A DNA stretch of 64,000 bases from Streptomyces sp. NBC_00878 (GTDB lineage Bacteria; Actinomycetota; Actinomycetes; Streptomycetales; Streptomycetaceae), in contig NZ_JAPEOK010000001.1 in assembly GCF_026341515.1 (NCBI RefSeq), positions 9,424,001 to 9,488,000 of the forward strand, read 5' to 3'. Position numbers and translations under genes: made by a program. Each line of letters starts with the position of its first letter. Positions within the stretch are counted from its first letter, which is position 1. Below, in pieces: positions 36,470-47,207 of this stretch. Below the pieces are notes generated by a model. It worked only from the letters and a program-made list of their open reading frames with translations. It was not told the DNA's origin and searched no databases.

Positions 36470-36486
36470 GGTTGGTTCTTCCAACC
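36470..36486. promoter_or_regulatory. inverted repeat before the HxlR gene
   Basis: GGTTGG-TTCTT-CCAACC, with a related CCAACCCAC / GGTGGGTTTGG pair reaching to about 36522. It lies 12 bases upstream of the regulator start and in the region between it and the TVP38-like gene. Probable autoregulatory site. Confidence 0.45.
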
Positions 36487-36563
36487 CACTCGGCCGCCCT
36501 GGAGTACCTTGGTGGGTTTGGAAAGCGAACTCATTCATTCCGGGGAGAGCGGAGGAGCCCGTC

Positions 36564-37337
36564 TCAGCGGTCCCGGAAGTGATGGCGCTTGCGCCAGGCG
36601 ACGATCGCTCCCGCGAGGGCGGGGAGCGCGATGAAGGCCATGGCGATCAGGAAGGCCGGGGACGTCGGGGCCGAGGCCTGCGCGCCGGCGACGACGTAGG
36701 CGGCGGTGTTCGGGATCGAGCCGAGGCCCGTGGCGAGGAGGAAGGGGAACCAGCCCATGCGGGACACGGACGCGCAGTAGTTCGCGGCCCAGAACGGCAC
36801 CCCGGGGAAGAGCCGCGCGGCCATCATCGAGCGGAAGCCGTGGCGGCTGAGCTGACCGTCCGCCGCCTTCAGCCAGCGGCCCCGGAGCAGCGGCCGCAGC
36901 GCGTCCTGCCCGAGTATCCGGCCGAGCCCGAAGGCGATCCCGGCCCCGAGCACCGTACCCGCGAGCGAGACCCCGAGGCCCAGCTGCGAGCTGAACAGGG
37001 CGCCCGCCGCGATGTTGAGGAGCGGCCGGGGCACGAACGCGACCGTGCACAGCCCGTACGCCACCGCGAAGACCACGGACGCGGCCGCACCGTTCAGCTG
37101 CGGCGGCCAGCCGTCGGCCAGCAGCTTCTGGGGCTCGAAGAGCAGCACCGTCGCGGCCGCCGCCACCAGGATCGACACCAGCAGGGACAGCCGGGACCAT
37201 GGCGAGAGCAGTGCTCTCGTGCAGCGGGCGGCCAGACCTGTCGGGGCGGTGGTGAACTCGGTGAGGACGAGTTCCGTCGCGGGGACCGGGGGAGCGGCCG
37301 TGGCGGTGCCCCCAGAGCGGGTGGTGGCATCGAGCAT
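36564..37337 (-). CDS. TVP38/TMEM64 (SNARE-associated, VTT domain) membrane protein
   Basis: 257 residues, six or so helices. VTT-domain features: FVPRPLLNIAAGALFSSQLG, GTVLGAGIAFGLGRILGQDA, and RLFPGVPFWAANYCASVSRM. The family (relatives of DedA) is thought to scramble or flip lipids. A single gene, upstream of and on the same strand as the HxlR gene but separated by about 100 bases. Confidence 0.88.
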   Translation of the reverse strand: MLDATTRSGGTATAAPPVPATELVLTEFTTAPTGLAARCTRALLSPWSRLSLLVSILVAAAATVLLFEPQKLLADGWPPQLNGAAASVVFAVAYGLCTVAFVPRPLLNIAAGALFSSQLGLGVSLAGTVLGAGIAFGLGRILGQDALRPLLRGRWLKAADGQLSRHGFRSMMAARLFPGVPFWAANYCASVSRMGWFPFLLATGLGSIPNTAAYVVAGAQASAPTSPAFLIAMAFIALPALAGAIVAWRKRHHFRDR

Positions 37338-37386
37338 CCGGCGACACTAACTGACCAATGTGTGTGATCGCCGTATGGTTCGTCTC

Positions 37387-38121
37387 ATGGGCGTCACAGC
37401 TTCCGGAACGTCAGATGGCCGTTCGGAGCTGCCGCGCAGCGCTCTCGCGGACACCGTGCTGGAGCGGCTGACCGCCACGTACGCCGCCGCGGCCGATCCG
37501 GAGCGGGCCGCGTCGATGCGCGCGTACATGAAGGACATCGCCCCTTTCCTGGGCCTGACCACGCCTGATCGCCGCCGCCTCTCCCACACCGTCCTGGACC
37601 GCACACCCCGCCCGGACGAAGCCGACTGCACGGCGGTGGCGCTGCGCTGCTGGCGCCTGCCGGAGCGCGAGTACCAGTACTTCGCCGTCGACTATCTGCG
37701 CCGGCATGTGAGGCGTCTCTCGTCCGGCTTCCTGCCCGTGGCACGTCAACTCGTCTCCACCGTGCCTTGGTGGGACACCGTCGACGCACTCGCCGCCCAC
37801 GTGGTCGGGGGCCTCGTGGCGGCCGATCCGAAGCTGAGGACCGACATGGACAGGTGGATCGAGGACGACGACCTGTGGGTCGCCCGCACGGCCCTGCTCC
37901 ACCAGCTCCGCCACAAGGACGCCACCGACACCGAACGCCTCTTCGCGTACTGCGTCCGCCAGTCCGGGCACCCCGACTTCTTCATCCGGAAGGCGATCGG
38001 CTGGTGTCTGCGCGAGTACGCCCATACCGATCCGCGGGCGGTACGGGACTTCGTCGCCGACGAGCGCGGTCGCCTCTCGCCGCTGTCCGTGCGTGAGGCG
38101 CTCAAGAACATCGGCCCGTGA
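37387..38121 (+). CDS. DNA alkylation repair (AlkD-like HEAT-repeat) protein
   Basis: 244 residues from the ATG at 37387 (other ATGs at 37375 and before). AlkD-type helical repeats: RAYMKDIAPFLGLTTPDRRR at the N-terminus, ARQLVSTVPWWDTVDALAAH with the WWDTVD catalytic/binding signature, DDDLWVARTALLHQLRHKD, and PDFFIRKAIGWCLREYAHTD. AlkD glycosylases remove bulky or cationic N-alkyl purines without base flipping. Single gene. Confidence 0.9.
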   Translation: MGVTASGTSDGRSELPRSALADTVLERLTATYAAAADPERAASMRAYMKDIAPFLGLTTPDRRRLSHTVLDRTPRPDEADCTAVALRCWRLPEREYQYFAVDYLRRHVRRLSSGFLPVARQLVSTVPWWDTVDALAAHVVGGLVAADPKLRTDMDRWIEDDDLWVARTALLHQLRHKDATDTERLFAYCVRQSGHPDFFIRKAIGWCLREYAHTDPRAVRDFVADERGRLSPLSVREALKNIGP

Positions 38122-38487
38122 CACACCAGATCATCGGGACCTCACCCACCAGAACATGGGCACCTCCCGCACCAGCGGAAACACCCGGCTCCCCGTGGCT
38201 CCCGGCCGCGAAAAACCATTCGACGCGGCCGGACGCGTCGGCGATGATCTCCTCATGTTCCGGTACGCCTTCGCTCTCGCAGCATCCGCAGTCGCGGATG
38301 CCCCGAAGGCTGCCGTCCTGATCTTCTTGGCCGCCGCCGACGGCGCCCGAAGCTGACCCTTCCCGGATCGTCCGGCGGACCCCGCAGGGGGAGGGTCGGG
38401 AAGTCCTCGGGGTCCCCGTCCCGGCCGCTCTGACGCCGGGGCCATCACTCAGCTCCGCTGACACCGAAGGCTTCGAGGTATACAGCC

Positions 38488-39669
38488 ATGCCCAAGACGG
38501 CATACGTGCGCACCAAACCGCATCTCAACATCGGCACCATGGGTCATGTCGACCACGGCAAGACCACCCTGACCGCCGCCATCACCAAGGTCCTCGCCGA
38601 GCGCGGCTCCGGCACGTTCGTTCCGTTCGACCGGATCGACCGCGCGCCGGAGGAGGCCGCGCGCGGCATCACCATCAACATCGCGCACGTCGAGTACGAG
38701 ACCGACACCCGGCACTACGCGCACGTGGACATGCCGGGCCACGCCGACTACGTCAAGAACATGGTCACCGGGGCCGCGCAGCTCGACGGGGCGATCCTCG
38801 TCGTCTCCGCGCTCGACGGGATCATGCCGCAGACCGCCGAACACGTGCTGCTCGCCCGGCAGGTGGGTGTGAACCACATCGTCGTCGCCCTCAACAAGGC
38901 CGACGCCGTCGACGACGGCGAGGACGCAGTGCTCACCGACCTCGTCGAGCTGGAGGTCCGCGAGCTGCTCTCCGCGCACGGCTACGGGGGCGACTCCGTA
39001 CCGGTCGTACGGGTCTCCGGGCTCAAGGCGCTGGAGGGCGACCCCCGGTGGACCGAGGCGATCGGCGCGCTGCTCGACGCCGTGGACACGTATGTGCCCA
39101 TGCCCGAGCGGTACTTGGACGCCCCGTTCCTGTTGCCGGTGGAGAACGTGCTCACCATCACCGGCCGGGGCACGGTCGTCACGGGAGCCGTCGAGCGCGG
39201 CACCATCCGCGTGGGCGACCGTGTCGAAGTGCTCGGCGCCGCCGTGGACACGGTGGTCACCGGACTGGAGACCTTCGGCAAGCCCATGGAGGAGGCGCAG
39301 GCCGGCGACAACGTGGCGTTGCTGCTGCGCGGGGTTCCCCGTGACGCGGTGCGCCGCGGGCACATCGTCGCGGCGCCCGGCAGCGTCGTACCGAGTCGTC
39401 GCTTCTCCGCGCGGGTGTACGTCCTGTCGGCGCGCGAGGGCGGTCGTACGACATCGGTGTCCACCGGATACCGGCCGCAGTTCTACATCCGTACCGCGGA
39501 TGTGGTCGGCGACGTCGACCTCGGCGAGCGGGCGGTCGCGCGGCCCGGCGACACCGTCACCATGACGGTCGAGCTGGGACGTGACGTGCCGCTGGAGCCG
39601 GGGCTCGGGTTCGCGATCCGCGAGGGCGGCCGCACGGTGGGCGCCGGGACGGTGACCGCCGTCGGCTGA
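38488..39669 (+). CDS. tuf3: elongation factor Tu, divergent EF-Tu3 type
   Basis: 393 residues with all G motifs: G1 [10 protein letters not shown]3 DMPGH (normally DCPGH), G4 NKAD, G5 SGLK (normally SALK). Compared with housekeeping EF-Tu it has [10 protein letters not shown] for the usual DGPMPQT and DVGDVDL-like changes in domain 2/3, while the C-terminal [12 protein letters not shown] is kept. This matches the third tuf gene known from several streptomycetes, whose product in S. ramocissimus is reported to resist several EF-Tu antibiotics. It stands alone rather than in the str operon and is followed by a strong terminator. Confidence 0.92.
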   Translation: MPKTAYVRTKPHLNIGTMGHVDHGKTTLTAAITKVLAERGSGTFVPFDRIDRAPEEAARGITINIAHVEYETDTRHYAHVDMPGHADYVKNMVTGAAQLDGAILVVSALDGIMPQTAEHVLLARQVGVNHIVVALNKADAVDDGEDAVLTDLVELEVRELLSAHGYGGDSVPVVRVSGLKALEGDPRWTEAIGALLDAVDTYVPMPERYLDAPFLLPVENVLTITGRGTVVTGAVERGTIRVGDRVEVLGAAVDTVVTGLETFGKPMEEAQAGDNVALLLRGVPRDAVRRGHIVAAPGSVVPSRRFSARVYVLSAREGGRTTSVSTGYRPQFYIRTADVVGDVDLGERAVARPGDTVTMTVELGRDVPLEPGLGFAIREGGRTVGAGTVTAVG

Positions 39670-39690
39670 ACCCGGCCCGGCCGCAGCGTG

Positions 39691-39722
39691 GGTGCCCGCC
39701 TCCCGTACGGGAGGCGGGCACC
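39691..39722 (+). terminator. perfect 32-bp palindromic terminator of tuf3
   Basis: Both 16-base halves are exact reverse complements (GGTGCCCGCCTCCCGT first half). It starts 21 bases after the tuf3 stop. No T-run follows, as is usual for strong Streptomyces hairpins. Confidence 0.8.
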
Positions 39723-39784
39723 TGCGGTCCCCGTGGATCTGCCCGGGCCCGGGCTCGTCGTGCCCGTAAGGGCACAATGGACCC

Positions 39785-40630
39785 GTGGACGAGCCGATAC
39801 CCGTGACGCGAGCCGTGGATCACGGGACCGCCAAGCTGATGCCGGACGTCGACCGCCAGCGGGCCTGGCTGCTGACGGTCGACGGGGCTCCGCAGTCGTA
39901 TGTCGACCTCGACGAGCCCACGTACCTGGAGTTCGAGTACGCGCGACGGCTCGGGCACGTCCTCGACACCCTCGCGGAGCCGGGGCGGGCACTGGACGTG
40001 CTGCACCTCGGCGGCGGCGCGCTCACCCTGCCCCGGTATCTCGCGGCGACCCGGCCGGGGTCCCGGCAGGACGTCGTCGAGGCCGACCGCGCGCTGCTCG
40101 ACCTCGTCGTCGAGCAGCTGCCCGTCCCGGACGACGCGGGTATCACGGTGCACGGCGCGGACGCCCGCGCCTGGCTCGAAGCAGCCCCCGCCGACTCCGC
40201 CGACGTCCTGATCGCCGACGTCTTCGGTGGTTCGCGGGTCCCCGCTCACCTGACCTCGGTGGCGTACGCCACCGAGGCCGAGCGGGTTCTGCGCGCCGAC
40301 GGCGTGTACCTGGCCAACCTCGCCGACGCCTCGCCCTTCGCCTTCCTGCGCTCCCAACTCGCCACGTTCTCCATGGTGTTCGACGAGCTGGCGCTGATCG
40401 CCGAGCCGGGCGTGCTGCGCGGCCGGCGCTTCGGCAACGCGGTGCTCGTCGCCTCGCACCGCCCGCTCGACACCCCCGCCCTCACCCGCCGTACGGCCGC
40501 CGACGCCTTTCCGGCCCGGGTCGAGTACGGAGACACGCTGCGAGTCTTCGTGGGCGACGCCCGGCCCGTACGGGACGAGGACGCGGTGCCGTCGCCCGAG
40601 CCGCCTGACGGGGCGTTCAGCATCGGCTGA
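39785..40630 (+). CDS. spermidine synthase-like SAM-dependent enzyme
   Basis: 281 residues, GTG start. The SAM/decarboxylated-SAM fold has LDVLHLGGGALTLPRYLA (motif I), DVVEADRALLDLVVEQL and SADVLIADVFGGSRVPAHLT. It lacks the classical N-terminal beta domain of SpeE and matches the 'fused MFS/spermidine synthase' soluble type widespread in actinobacteria. Real substrate unknown. Follows tuf3 after the terminator. Confidence 0.82.
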   Translation: MDEPIPVTRAVDHGTAKLMPDVDRQRAWLLTVDGAPQSYVDLDEPTYLEFEYARRLGHVLDTLAEPGRALDVLHLGGGALTLPRYLAATRPGSRQDVVEADRALLDLVVEQLPVPDDAGITVHGADARAWLEAAPADSADVLIADVFGGSRVPAHLTSVAYATEAERVLRADGVYLANLADASPFAFLRSQLATFSMVFDELALIAEPGVLRGRRFGNAVLVASHRPLDTPALTRRTAADAFPARVEYGDTLRVFVGDARPVRDEDAVPSPEPPDGAFSIG

Positions 40631-40666
40631 GGCCTGCGCCGTGCGCCGCCTATCGTGCGTCGGACG

Positions 40667-41704
40667 TCACGTGTCCGTGGGCGCGGCCTCGGTGAGGCGT
40701 ACGGTGCTGAGGATCTTCTGGACGGTCGCCTCGGGGATCTCGCCGCTCACGCCCTTGGCGCCGTACAGGTTCCAGGTGACGAAGTCGCCCGCGCCGTTCT
40801 TGAACGCGAAAGTGATGGCCTTGCCCTCGCTGTCGCACTTGCCCTTCTGGGGCGTGTTCTGCGAGTGCGCCGTGGCGATGCTGCCCTTGAGGCCCGACGT
40901 CGTGGTGTACGCCTTCGCCTCGTCCCACTTCACGCTCTTCTTGTCCGGCTGCGTGTAGCCGCCGAAGATCCACCACGGGACGCGTGTCTCGGCCGCCTCG
41001 GCCGAGTCCTTGGCGCCGTTCTCGCCGCGCGTTCCGGCGGTGACCAGCGCGGTGTCCTCGGCGCGGCCGTCCTTGTCGCTGTCCGTGGTGCACCACTTGG
41101 ACTTGAGGTAGGCGGGGGCGGTGACCGTGGTGCGGTCGGTCTTGCCCTTCTCCTCCCACTCGAAGCCGACGCTGGTGTCGGTGCTCTCGATCTCCCAGCC
41201 GGCGGGCACGTCGAACATCGTGCCGAAGCGGGGGTTGATGACGACCTTCCAGCCCGCGATGGTCGGCTTCTCGCCGTCGGTGCCGCGCGGGTTGTCCTCG
41301 CCGGTGGACGCGGAGGCGCTCGGGTCCTTGGACGCGCTCGACGACGGTGACTGTTTCACCTTGCCGCCCTTGTCGCTGTCGGCCTGGTCGTCCTTGTCGC
41401 CGCCCAGAACCAGGAAGCCGGTGACGCCGGCCGCGACGACGACGGCCGTGGCCGCCACGATCGCAACGAGTTTCGTCCTGCTCCCGTCACCGCCGCCGCC
41501 CTGCGGCGGCTGCGGAGGGTGCGGCACACCGGGCGCACTCCAACCGGGCTGCCCCGGCTGCGCGTACGGGTTCGGCGTCTGGGGTCCGGTCTGCTGGAAT
41601 CCGGGCTGCTGATACGGATTCGGCTGCTGGTACCCCGGCTGCTGATACGGGTTCTGGTCCTGCGGATTCTGCTCGCCCCCGGGCGGCTGGTTTCCTGGCC
41701 ACAT
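40667..41704 (-). CDS. membrane-anchored hypothetical protein with Pro/Gln-rich N-terminus
   Basis: 345 residues from the ATG at 41704. Residues 1-75 are a disordered Q/P/Y/G repeat (NPYQQPGYQQPNPYQQPGFQ). One membrane helix follows at about 90-110 (LVAIVAATAVVVAAGVTGFL), then a Ser/Lys linker, then an exported domain: WKVVINPRFGTMFDVPAGWE and WWIFGGYTQPDKKSVKWDEA. This type-II layout is common in Streptomyces; I believe the exported part corresponds to a DUF8017-type domain but cannot confirm it. Function unknown. Confidence 0.8.
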   Translation of the reverse strand: MWPGNQPPGGEQNPQDQNPYQQPGYQQPNPYQQPGFQQTGPQTPNPYAQPGQPGWSAPGVPHPPQPPQGGGGDGSRTKLVAIVAATAVVVAAGVTGFLVLGGDKDDQADSDKGGKVKQSPSSSASKDPSASASTGEDNPRGTDGEKPTIAGWKVVINPRFGTMFDVPAGWEIESTDTSVGFEWEEKGKTDRTTVTAPAYLKSKWCTTDSDKDGRAEDTALVTAGTRGENGAKDSAEAAETRVPWWIFGGYTQPDKKSVKWDEAKAYTTTSGLKGSIATAHSQNTPQKGKCDSEGKAITFAFKNGAGDFVTWNLYGAKGVSGEIPEATVQKILSTVRLTEAAPTDT

Positions 41705-41890
41705 GGGCAGTAACCCTAGTGCCGCCCGGGACACGGTTGGGTCACTGCCCTTCGTCAGGGACGTACCGGATCAGGACGCAGATGGGTCCTTATGGACACG
41801 TACCGTACGGACGAGGTCCCCGCCGGAATTCTCGATCGCGAACGGCTTCCCGCGCCTCGGCCGCGCACCCGGCTGCCTTACCCGAAACGA

Positions 41891-41929
41891 CAGGGAGGGC
41901 GGCCCCGCCATGTGGGGCCACCCTCCCTG
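41891..41929 (-). terminator. terminator of the inositol transport/iolG operon
   Basis: 16-base arms (CAGGGAGGGCGGCCCC and GGGGCCACCCTCCCTG, one G-T pair) around a 7-base loop, 17 bases after the iolG stop. A CTTTTT run lies on the right side, so it may also stop plus-strand transcription. Confidence 0.7.
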
Positions 41930-41945
41930 CCGCTTTTTGATCCGC

Positions 41946-42965
41946 TCAGCTGTAGAAGGCCGGGCGCTCGACGAGTTCGACCTCGATCCGGCCGCCCTCG
42001 GCCTGGGCGCGGACGCCCGCCTCGCAGACCGCGGCCGTGGCGTAGCCGTCCCAGGCGCTGGGCCCGGTGACCTCGCCGCGCCGGGTCGCGTCGACCCAGG
42101 CCTGCACCTGGCGGTCGTACGCGTCCTCGAAGCGCTCCACGAAGTCCTGGGCGATGGTGCCGCCCCAGCGGCCCGCCATGTTGGTGACCAGGGCGTGGCC
42201 GTCACCGATACGGGCCGTGCCGCGCTCGCAGACCACCTCGGCCTGCACCTGGTACCCGAAGCCGCAGTTGACGTTGATCTCGACGTCCACGATCGCGCCG
42301 CCGGCGGTCTCGAACAGGACGAACTGCGGATCCTGCAGGCCCTCCGGGGCATTACCGGACGGCGTCGGCTTCAGCACGGTGACCGCGGTGATCTCCTGGT
42401 CGAGCAGCCAGCGGGTGATGTCCATCTCGTGCACGACGGAGTCGTTGATGAGCATCTCGCTGGTGAAGCCGGGCGGGGTCGCGACGTTGCGGTGCCGGTT
42501 GTGCAGCATCAGCGGCCGGCCCAACTGCCCGCTGTTCAGCAGCGCCTTGAGCTTCGCGTACTCGGCGTCGTACCGGCGCATGAAGCCCACCTGCACCCGG
42601 CGGTGCCCGAGCCGCTGCTCCGCCGCCAGGACACGCAGCGCCGAGGCCGAGTCCGGCGTGAGCGGCTTCTCGCACAGGACGGGCAGGTCGTACTCGAAGG
42701 CGGTGAGCAGCGCCGCCTCGTGGGCGGGACCCGGGGAGGCGATCAGTACGGCGTCGACGCCGTCCGCGGCCATGGCGGCGGCCGGGTCGGTGTGGGCGGT
42801 GCAGCCCTCGATGCCGTCGGCGATCCGCTTCACCCGTTCCGCGTCGACGTCCACGACGGCGGCGACGCGTGCCCCGTTGGTCACTTGGTCGAGACGCCGC
42901 ACATGATCGGCACCCATCTTTCCGGTGCCGATGACGGCCACGCCGAGCGTTCCGCGCTGAGCCAT
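41946..42965 (-). CDS. iolG: inositol 2-dehydrogenase (Gfo/Idh/MocA)
   Basis: 339 residues. Rossmann motif [22 protein letters not shown] motif [20 protein letters not shown], and the catalytic Lys/His region ([17 protein letters not shown] [18 protein letters not shown]). It oxidises myo-inositol to scyllo-inosose with NAD+. Last gene of the minus-strand operon with importer and IolE-like gene, which supports the call over other family members. Confidence 0.88.
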   Translation of the reverse strand: MAQRGTLGVAVIGTGKMGADHVRRLDQVTNGARVAAVVDVDAERVKRIADGIEGCTAHTDPAAAMAADGVDAVLIASPGPAHEAALLTAFEYDLPVLCEKPLTPDSASALRVLAAEQRLGHRRVQVGFMRRYDAEYAKLKALLNSGQLGRPLMLHNRHRNVATPPGFTSEMLINDSVVHEMDITRWLLDQEITAVTVLKPTPSGNAPEGLQDPQFVLFETAGGAIVDVEINVNCGFGYQVQAEVVCERGTARIGDGHALVTNMAGRWGGTIAQDFVERFEDAYDRQVQAWVDATRRGEVTGPSAWDGYATAAVCEAGVRAQAEGGRIEVELVERPAFYS

Positions 42966-42981
42966 GGTCGTTGATCCCTTC

Positions 42982-43883
42982 TCAGGCGCCGCAGGAGCGC
43001 AGGAACTGGCGGGTGCGCACCGCGATGGGCAGGGGCTTGTCCGGCGGGCAGGGGTACATGTCCTGCTCGACGATGGCGAACAGGTCGACGCCGAGGCGCT
43101 GCGCGGCGGCCAGAACCGGCTCCAGCTCGGGGACGCCGGCCGGGGGCTCGCACATCACACCGCGCTGGACGGCGGGGCCGAACGCGATCCCGTTCTTGAC
43201 GACGTCGGCGAGGATCTCCGGGTCGACCTGCTTGAGGTGCAGATAGCCGATGCGCTCGCCGTACGTCTCGATCAGCTTGACGTTGTCGCCGCCGCAGTAC
43301 GCGTAGTGCCCGGTGTCCAGACAGAGACTGACCAGGCCCGAGTCCGTCGAGTCGAGGAAGCGCTCGACGTGCTCCTCGGTGTCGATGTGCGTGTCGGCGT
43401 GCGGGTGCACGACGATGTCGAGACCGAAGCGCTCCCTCACCTCGTGGCCGAGGCGCTCCATGCCCTTGGCGAGATACGACCATTGACGGACCGTCAGCTC
43501 CGACGGTTCGAGCAGCGCGGCGGTCTTGTCGTCCCGCCAGAAGGACGGGATGACCACCAGGTGCTTCGCGCCCATCGCCCGGGTCAGCTCGGCGACCTGG
43601 CTGACGTGCTCCCAGGTGCCGTTCCAGACCTCCGGGCCGCGGTGCAGCGCGGTGAAGACCGTGCCGGCCGACACCTTGAGGTCGCGCTTGTCCACCTCGT
43701 CGGTGAGCCTGGCCGGGTCGGTCGGCAGATAGCCGTACGGGCCGAGCTCGATCCAGGAGTACCCGGCCTCGGAGACCTCGTCCAGGAAGCGCTCCCAGGG
43801 CACCTGCTGGGGATCGTCGGGGAACCAGACGCCCCAGGAGTCCGGGGCGGAGCCGACGCGGATGCGGTCGAGCGCATCGGCCA

Positions 43884-43884
<1 letters not shown>
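42982..43884 (-). CDS. iolE: inosose dehydratase/isomerase-like protein (IolE/IolH type)
   Basis: 300 residues, xylose-isomerase-like TIM barrel. Metal/substrate residues in [49 protein letters not shown] and [10 protein letters not shown]. In the inositol pathway IolE dehydrates scyllo-inosose. The start overlaps the stop of the ATPase gene (ATGA). IolH and IolI have the same fold, so the exact step is inferred from context. Confidence 0.82.
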
Positions 43885-44792
<908 letters not shown>

Positions 44793-44796
44793 CAGT

Positions 44797-45870
44797 TCAC
44801 CTCCGGGTCGCCTGGCGGCGGACCCACAGATTGACGAGGGCGGCGAGCAGGAGCATGACGCCGAGGAAGGCCTTGAACCAGTCGGGGTTCCAGTTGGCGT
44901 AGACGATGCCCTGGGAGACCATGCCGAAGATGAAGGCACCGATGACCGGGCCGATCGCGGAGCCGTAGCCGCCGGTGAGCAGGCAGCCGCCGATGACCGC
45001 GGCGATGATGTACAGGAACTCGTTGCCCACGCCCTCGCCGGACTGGACGGTGTTGAACGAGAACAGGATGTGCATGCCGACGAACCAGGCACCGGCGCCG
45101 ACGCCCATGAACAGGGCGATCTTGGTGAAGGTGACCGGCACACCCACCGCACGCGCGGATTCCTTGTTGCCGCCGGTGGCGAAGATCCAGTTGCCGAACT
45201 TGGTGCGCAGCAGCAGCCAGGTCGCCGCCGCCGCGAACACGAACCAGTAGAACACCGTGATCTTGACGTCGACGCCGCCGACGCTGATCTCGGACGCGAA
45301 GACCTTCTTGGCCTGGTCGAAGCCGTCCATGTCGCTGATCGAGTCGGTCGCGACGTTCCCGGTGAAGATCTTGGTGATGGCGAGGTTGCCGCCCTGCAGG
45401 ATCAGGAACGTACCCAGCGTGATCAAGAAGCTTGGCAGTCCGGTGCGGACCAGCAGATAGCCGTTGAACGCGCCGATCGCCAGCGACACCAGCAGCGCGA
45501 CGATGACACCGGTCCACACGTTCATCGAGAGCTGGAAGCTCCACATGCTCGCGGTCAGCGCCGAGGTGGTGACCGCGACGCCCGCGGAGAGGTCGAACTC
45601 GCCGCCGATCATCAGCAGGGCCACCGGGAGGGCCATGATGCCCATCACGGAGGACTCGTAAAGCACGTTGGCCAGCGAACCGGCCTCACGGAACGGCGAG
45701 GCCACCGCGAAGAAGAACACGTACACGGCGATCGCCGCGATGAGTGCGCCGATCTCGGGTCGGGCCGCCAGTCGGCGGGTGAGCGAGCGTTCCGAGGTCC
45801 GGCCGTCCTTGGGGGCGGCCGGCGGAGCCGGCGACGAGGAACCCGTCGCCGGTACCGTTGCCTGGGACAT
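44797..45870 (-). CDS. sugar ABC importer permease
   Basis: 357 residues from the ATG at 45870 (a GTG nine bases earlier overlaps the previous stop and has GAAGG upstream). About ten helices of the RbsC/BPD_transp_2 family: [16 protein letters not shown] signature ([20 protein letters not shown]), [19 protein letters not shown] and [18 protein letters not shown], the EAA-like ATPase contact. It forms the membrane channel of the presumed inositol importer. Confidence 0.92.
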   Translation of the reverse strand: MSQATVPATGSSSPAPPAAPKDGRTSERSLTRRLAARPEIGALIAAIAVYVFFFAVASPFREAGSLANVLYESSVMGIMALPVALLMIGGEFDLSAGVAVTTSALTASMWSFQLSMNVWTGVIVALLVSLAIGAFNGYLLVRTGLPSFLITLGTFLILQGGNLAITKIFTGNVATDSISDMDGFDQAKKVFASEISVGGVDVKITVFYWFVFAAAATWLLLRTKFGNWIFATGGNKESARAVGVPVTFTKIALFMGVGAGAWFVGMHILFSFNTVQSGEGVGNEFLYIIAAVIGGCLLTGGYGSAIGPVIGAFIFGMVSQGIVYANWNPDWFKAFLGVMLLLAALVNLWVRRQATRR

Positions 45871-45875
45871 AGAAA

Positions 45876-46892
45876 TCACCGAGTGCCCTTCGCGGCGAAC
45901 TTCGCGATGGTCTCGACGTTGGACTTGTCCACGAACGCCGGACCGGTCAGCACCGGCGCCTGGCCGCCACCGCTGAAGTTGCCGTTGGTCTTGTACAGCC
46001 ACAGGGAGTCGACGGACAGGTAGCCCTGCAGGTAGGGCTGTTGGTCGACCGCGAACTGGATGTCGCCGTCCTCGATGGCGCCGATCAGGTCCTTATTGAG
46101 GTCGAAGGTCGCGACCTTGGCCTTGCTGCCCGCGTCGTCCACGGACTGCACGGCGGTCAGGGAGAACGGGGCGCCGAGCGTGACCACGTAGTCGATCGCC
46201 GAGTCCTGCTTGAGCTTGGCGGTGATCGTCGACTTCACCGACGGCATGTTCGTGCCGTTCACGTAAAGGATCTCCGTCTTGCCCTTGAAGCCCTCCTTGA
46301 CACCCTTGCAGCGCGCCTCCAGGGCCACATGCCCCTGCTCCATGATCACGCAGATGTTGTGCTTGGCGCCGACACCGTTGAGCTTCTCGCCGAAGGCCTT
46401 GCCCGCCACGTACTCGTCCTGGCCGAAGTACTCCAGCAGGCCCTGCTCCTTCCAGTCGTCGACGCCGCCGTTGAAACCGACGACCGGGATACCGGCCGCC
46501 TTGGCCTTGGCCACCGTGGCCTTCATCGCGTCCGGCTTGGCGAGGGTGACCGCGATGCCGTCGACCTTCTGGTCGATCGCGTTCTGGACCAGGTTGGCCT
46601 GCTTGGCGCCGTCGGGGTTGCTGGAGTAGATCAGCTCGACGTTGTCCTTGGCGGCGGCGGCTTGGGCCCCCTTGCGGATCGTGTCCCAGAAAGTGTCACC
46701 GGGAGCCGCGTGGGTGATCATCGCGACCTTCATACGGGGGGTGTCGGCCTTGCCGGCCGACGCGGCGCCCGTGTCCTCCTCGGACTTCTTGCCGCCGGAG
46801 TCACTGGAACAACCGGTGACTATCAGGGCCGCCGTGGCGGCCGCGGCGACGAGGGCGATTCTGCGGGAACGGGCGCGAGACATGCGGTCCAT
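45876..46892 (-). CDS. sugar-binding lipoprotein of the ABC importer
   Basis: 338 residues. Lipoprotein signal RRIALVAAAATAALIVTGCS with the lipobox cysteine, then a type-I periplasmic-binding fold like RbsB/inositol-binding IbpA: KVAMITHAAPGDTFWDTIRK, LIYSSNPDGAKQANLVQNAI and IPVVGFNGGVDDWKEQGLLE. First gene of the minus operon, next to the divergent promoter. Substrate presumed to be myo-inositol from context. Confidence 0.9.
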   Translation of the reverse strand: MDRMSRARSRRIALVAAAATAALIVTGCSSDSGGKKSEEDTGAASAGKADTPRMKVAMITHAAPGDTFWDTIRKGAQAAAAKDNVELIYSSNPDGAKQANLVQNAIDQKVDGIAVTLAKPDAMKATVAKAKAAGIPVVGFNGGVDDWKEQGLLEYFGQDEYVAGKAFGEKLNGVGAKHNICVIMEQGHVALEARCKGVKEGFKGKTEILYVNGTNMPSVKSTITAKLKQDSAIDYVVTLGAPFSLTAVQSVDDAGSKAKVATFDLNKDLIGAIEDGDIQFAVDQQPYLQGYLSVDSLWLYKTNGNFSGGGQAPVLTGPAFVDKSNVETIAKFAAKGTR

Positions 46893-47207
46893 CTTTCTGG
46901 CACCTCACTGTGCGACAGGGGAGAGGGAGCAGGGGCAGTGGTCCGGGTGGTGTGCCCGGGCCGTGGGTCCGTACGGAAGGAAACCGCAGGACCGCGTACA
47001 GACAAACTCGGCTGTGCTGTTGGGAGGGGATGTAAGTCCCTGACGGACCCTGCTGTCAATACTTTGTTAAGACATCATTTCAGGATCACGTGAGAATGTA
47101 AGTACAAAGTATTGACATGGCTCGGCCGCGGTCTTACACCTAGGACACACCGGTCCCCTGCATCCCGCACGCCCGGAAGCCCGTAGCCAGCACGAGGAGC
47201 GACGCGT
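46893..47207. other. divergent promoter region of the inositol regulon
   Basis: 315 bases between the two inositol operons, AT-richer in the centre (47050-47120). It contains the mirrored repeats at 47054-47117 and no gene. Confidence 0.7.
47054..47140. promoter_or_regulatory. mirrored 14-bp operators with two divergent promoters
   Basis: TGTCAATACTTTGT (47054-47067) and ACAAAGTATTGACA (47104-47117) are exact reverse complements. Each includes a TTGACA -35 box. On the plus strand a -10 TACACC (47135-47140) follows after 17 bases, leading to iolC. On the minus strand CTTACA or TTACAT follows after 17-18 bases, leading to the importer. The GntR regulator at 53518 is the likely binder and would cover both -35 boxes. 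Confidence 0.7.

Noticed and set aside
38255..38356. 33-residue frame between the AlkD-like gene and tuf3
   Set aside because: Ala-rich with a weak ribosome binding site. Probably chance in a high-GC leader.
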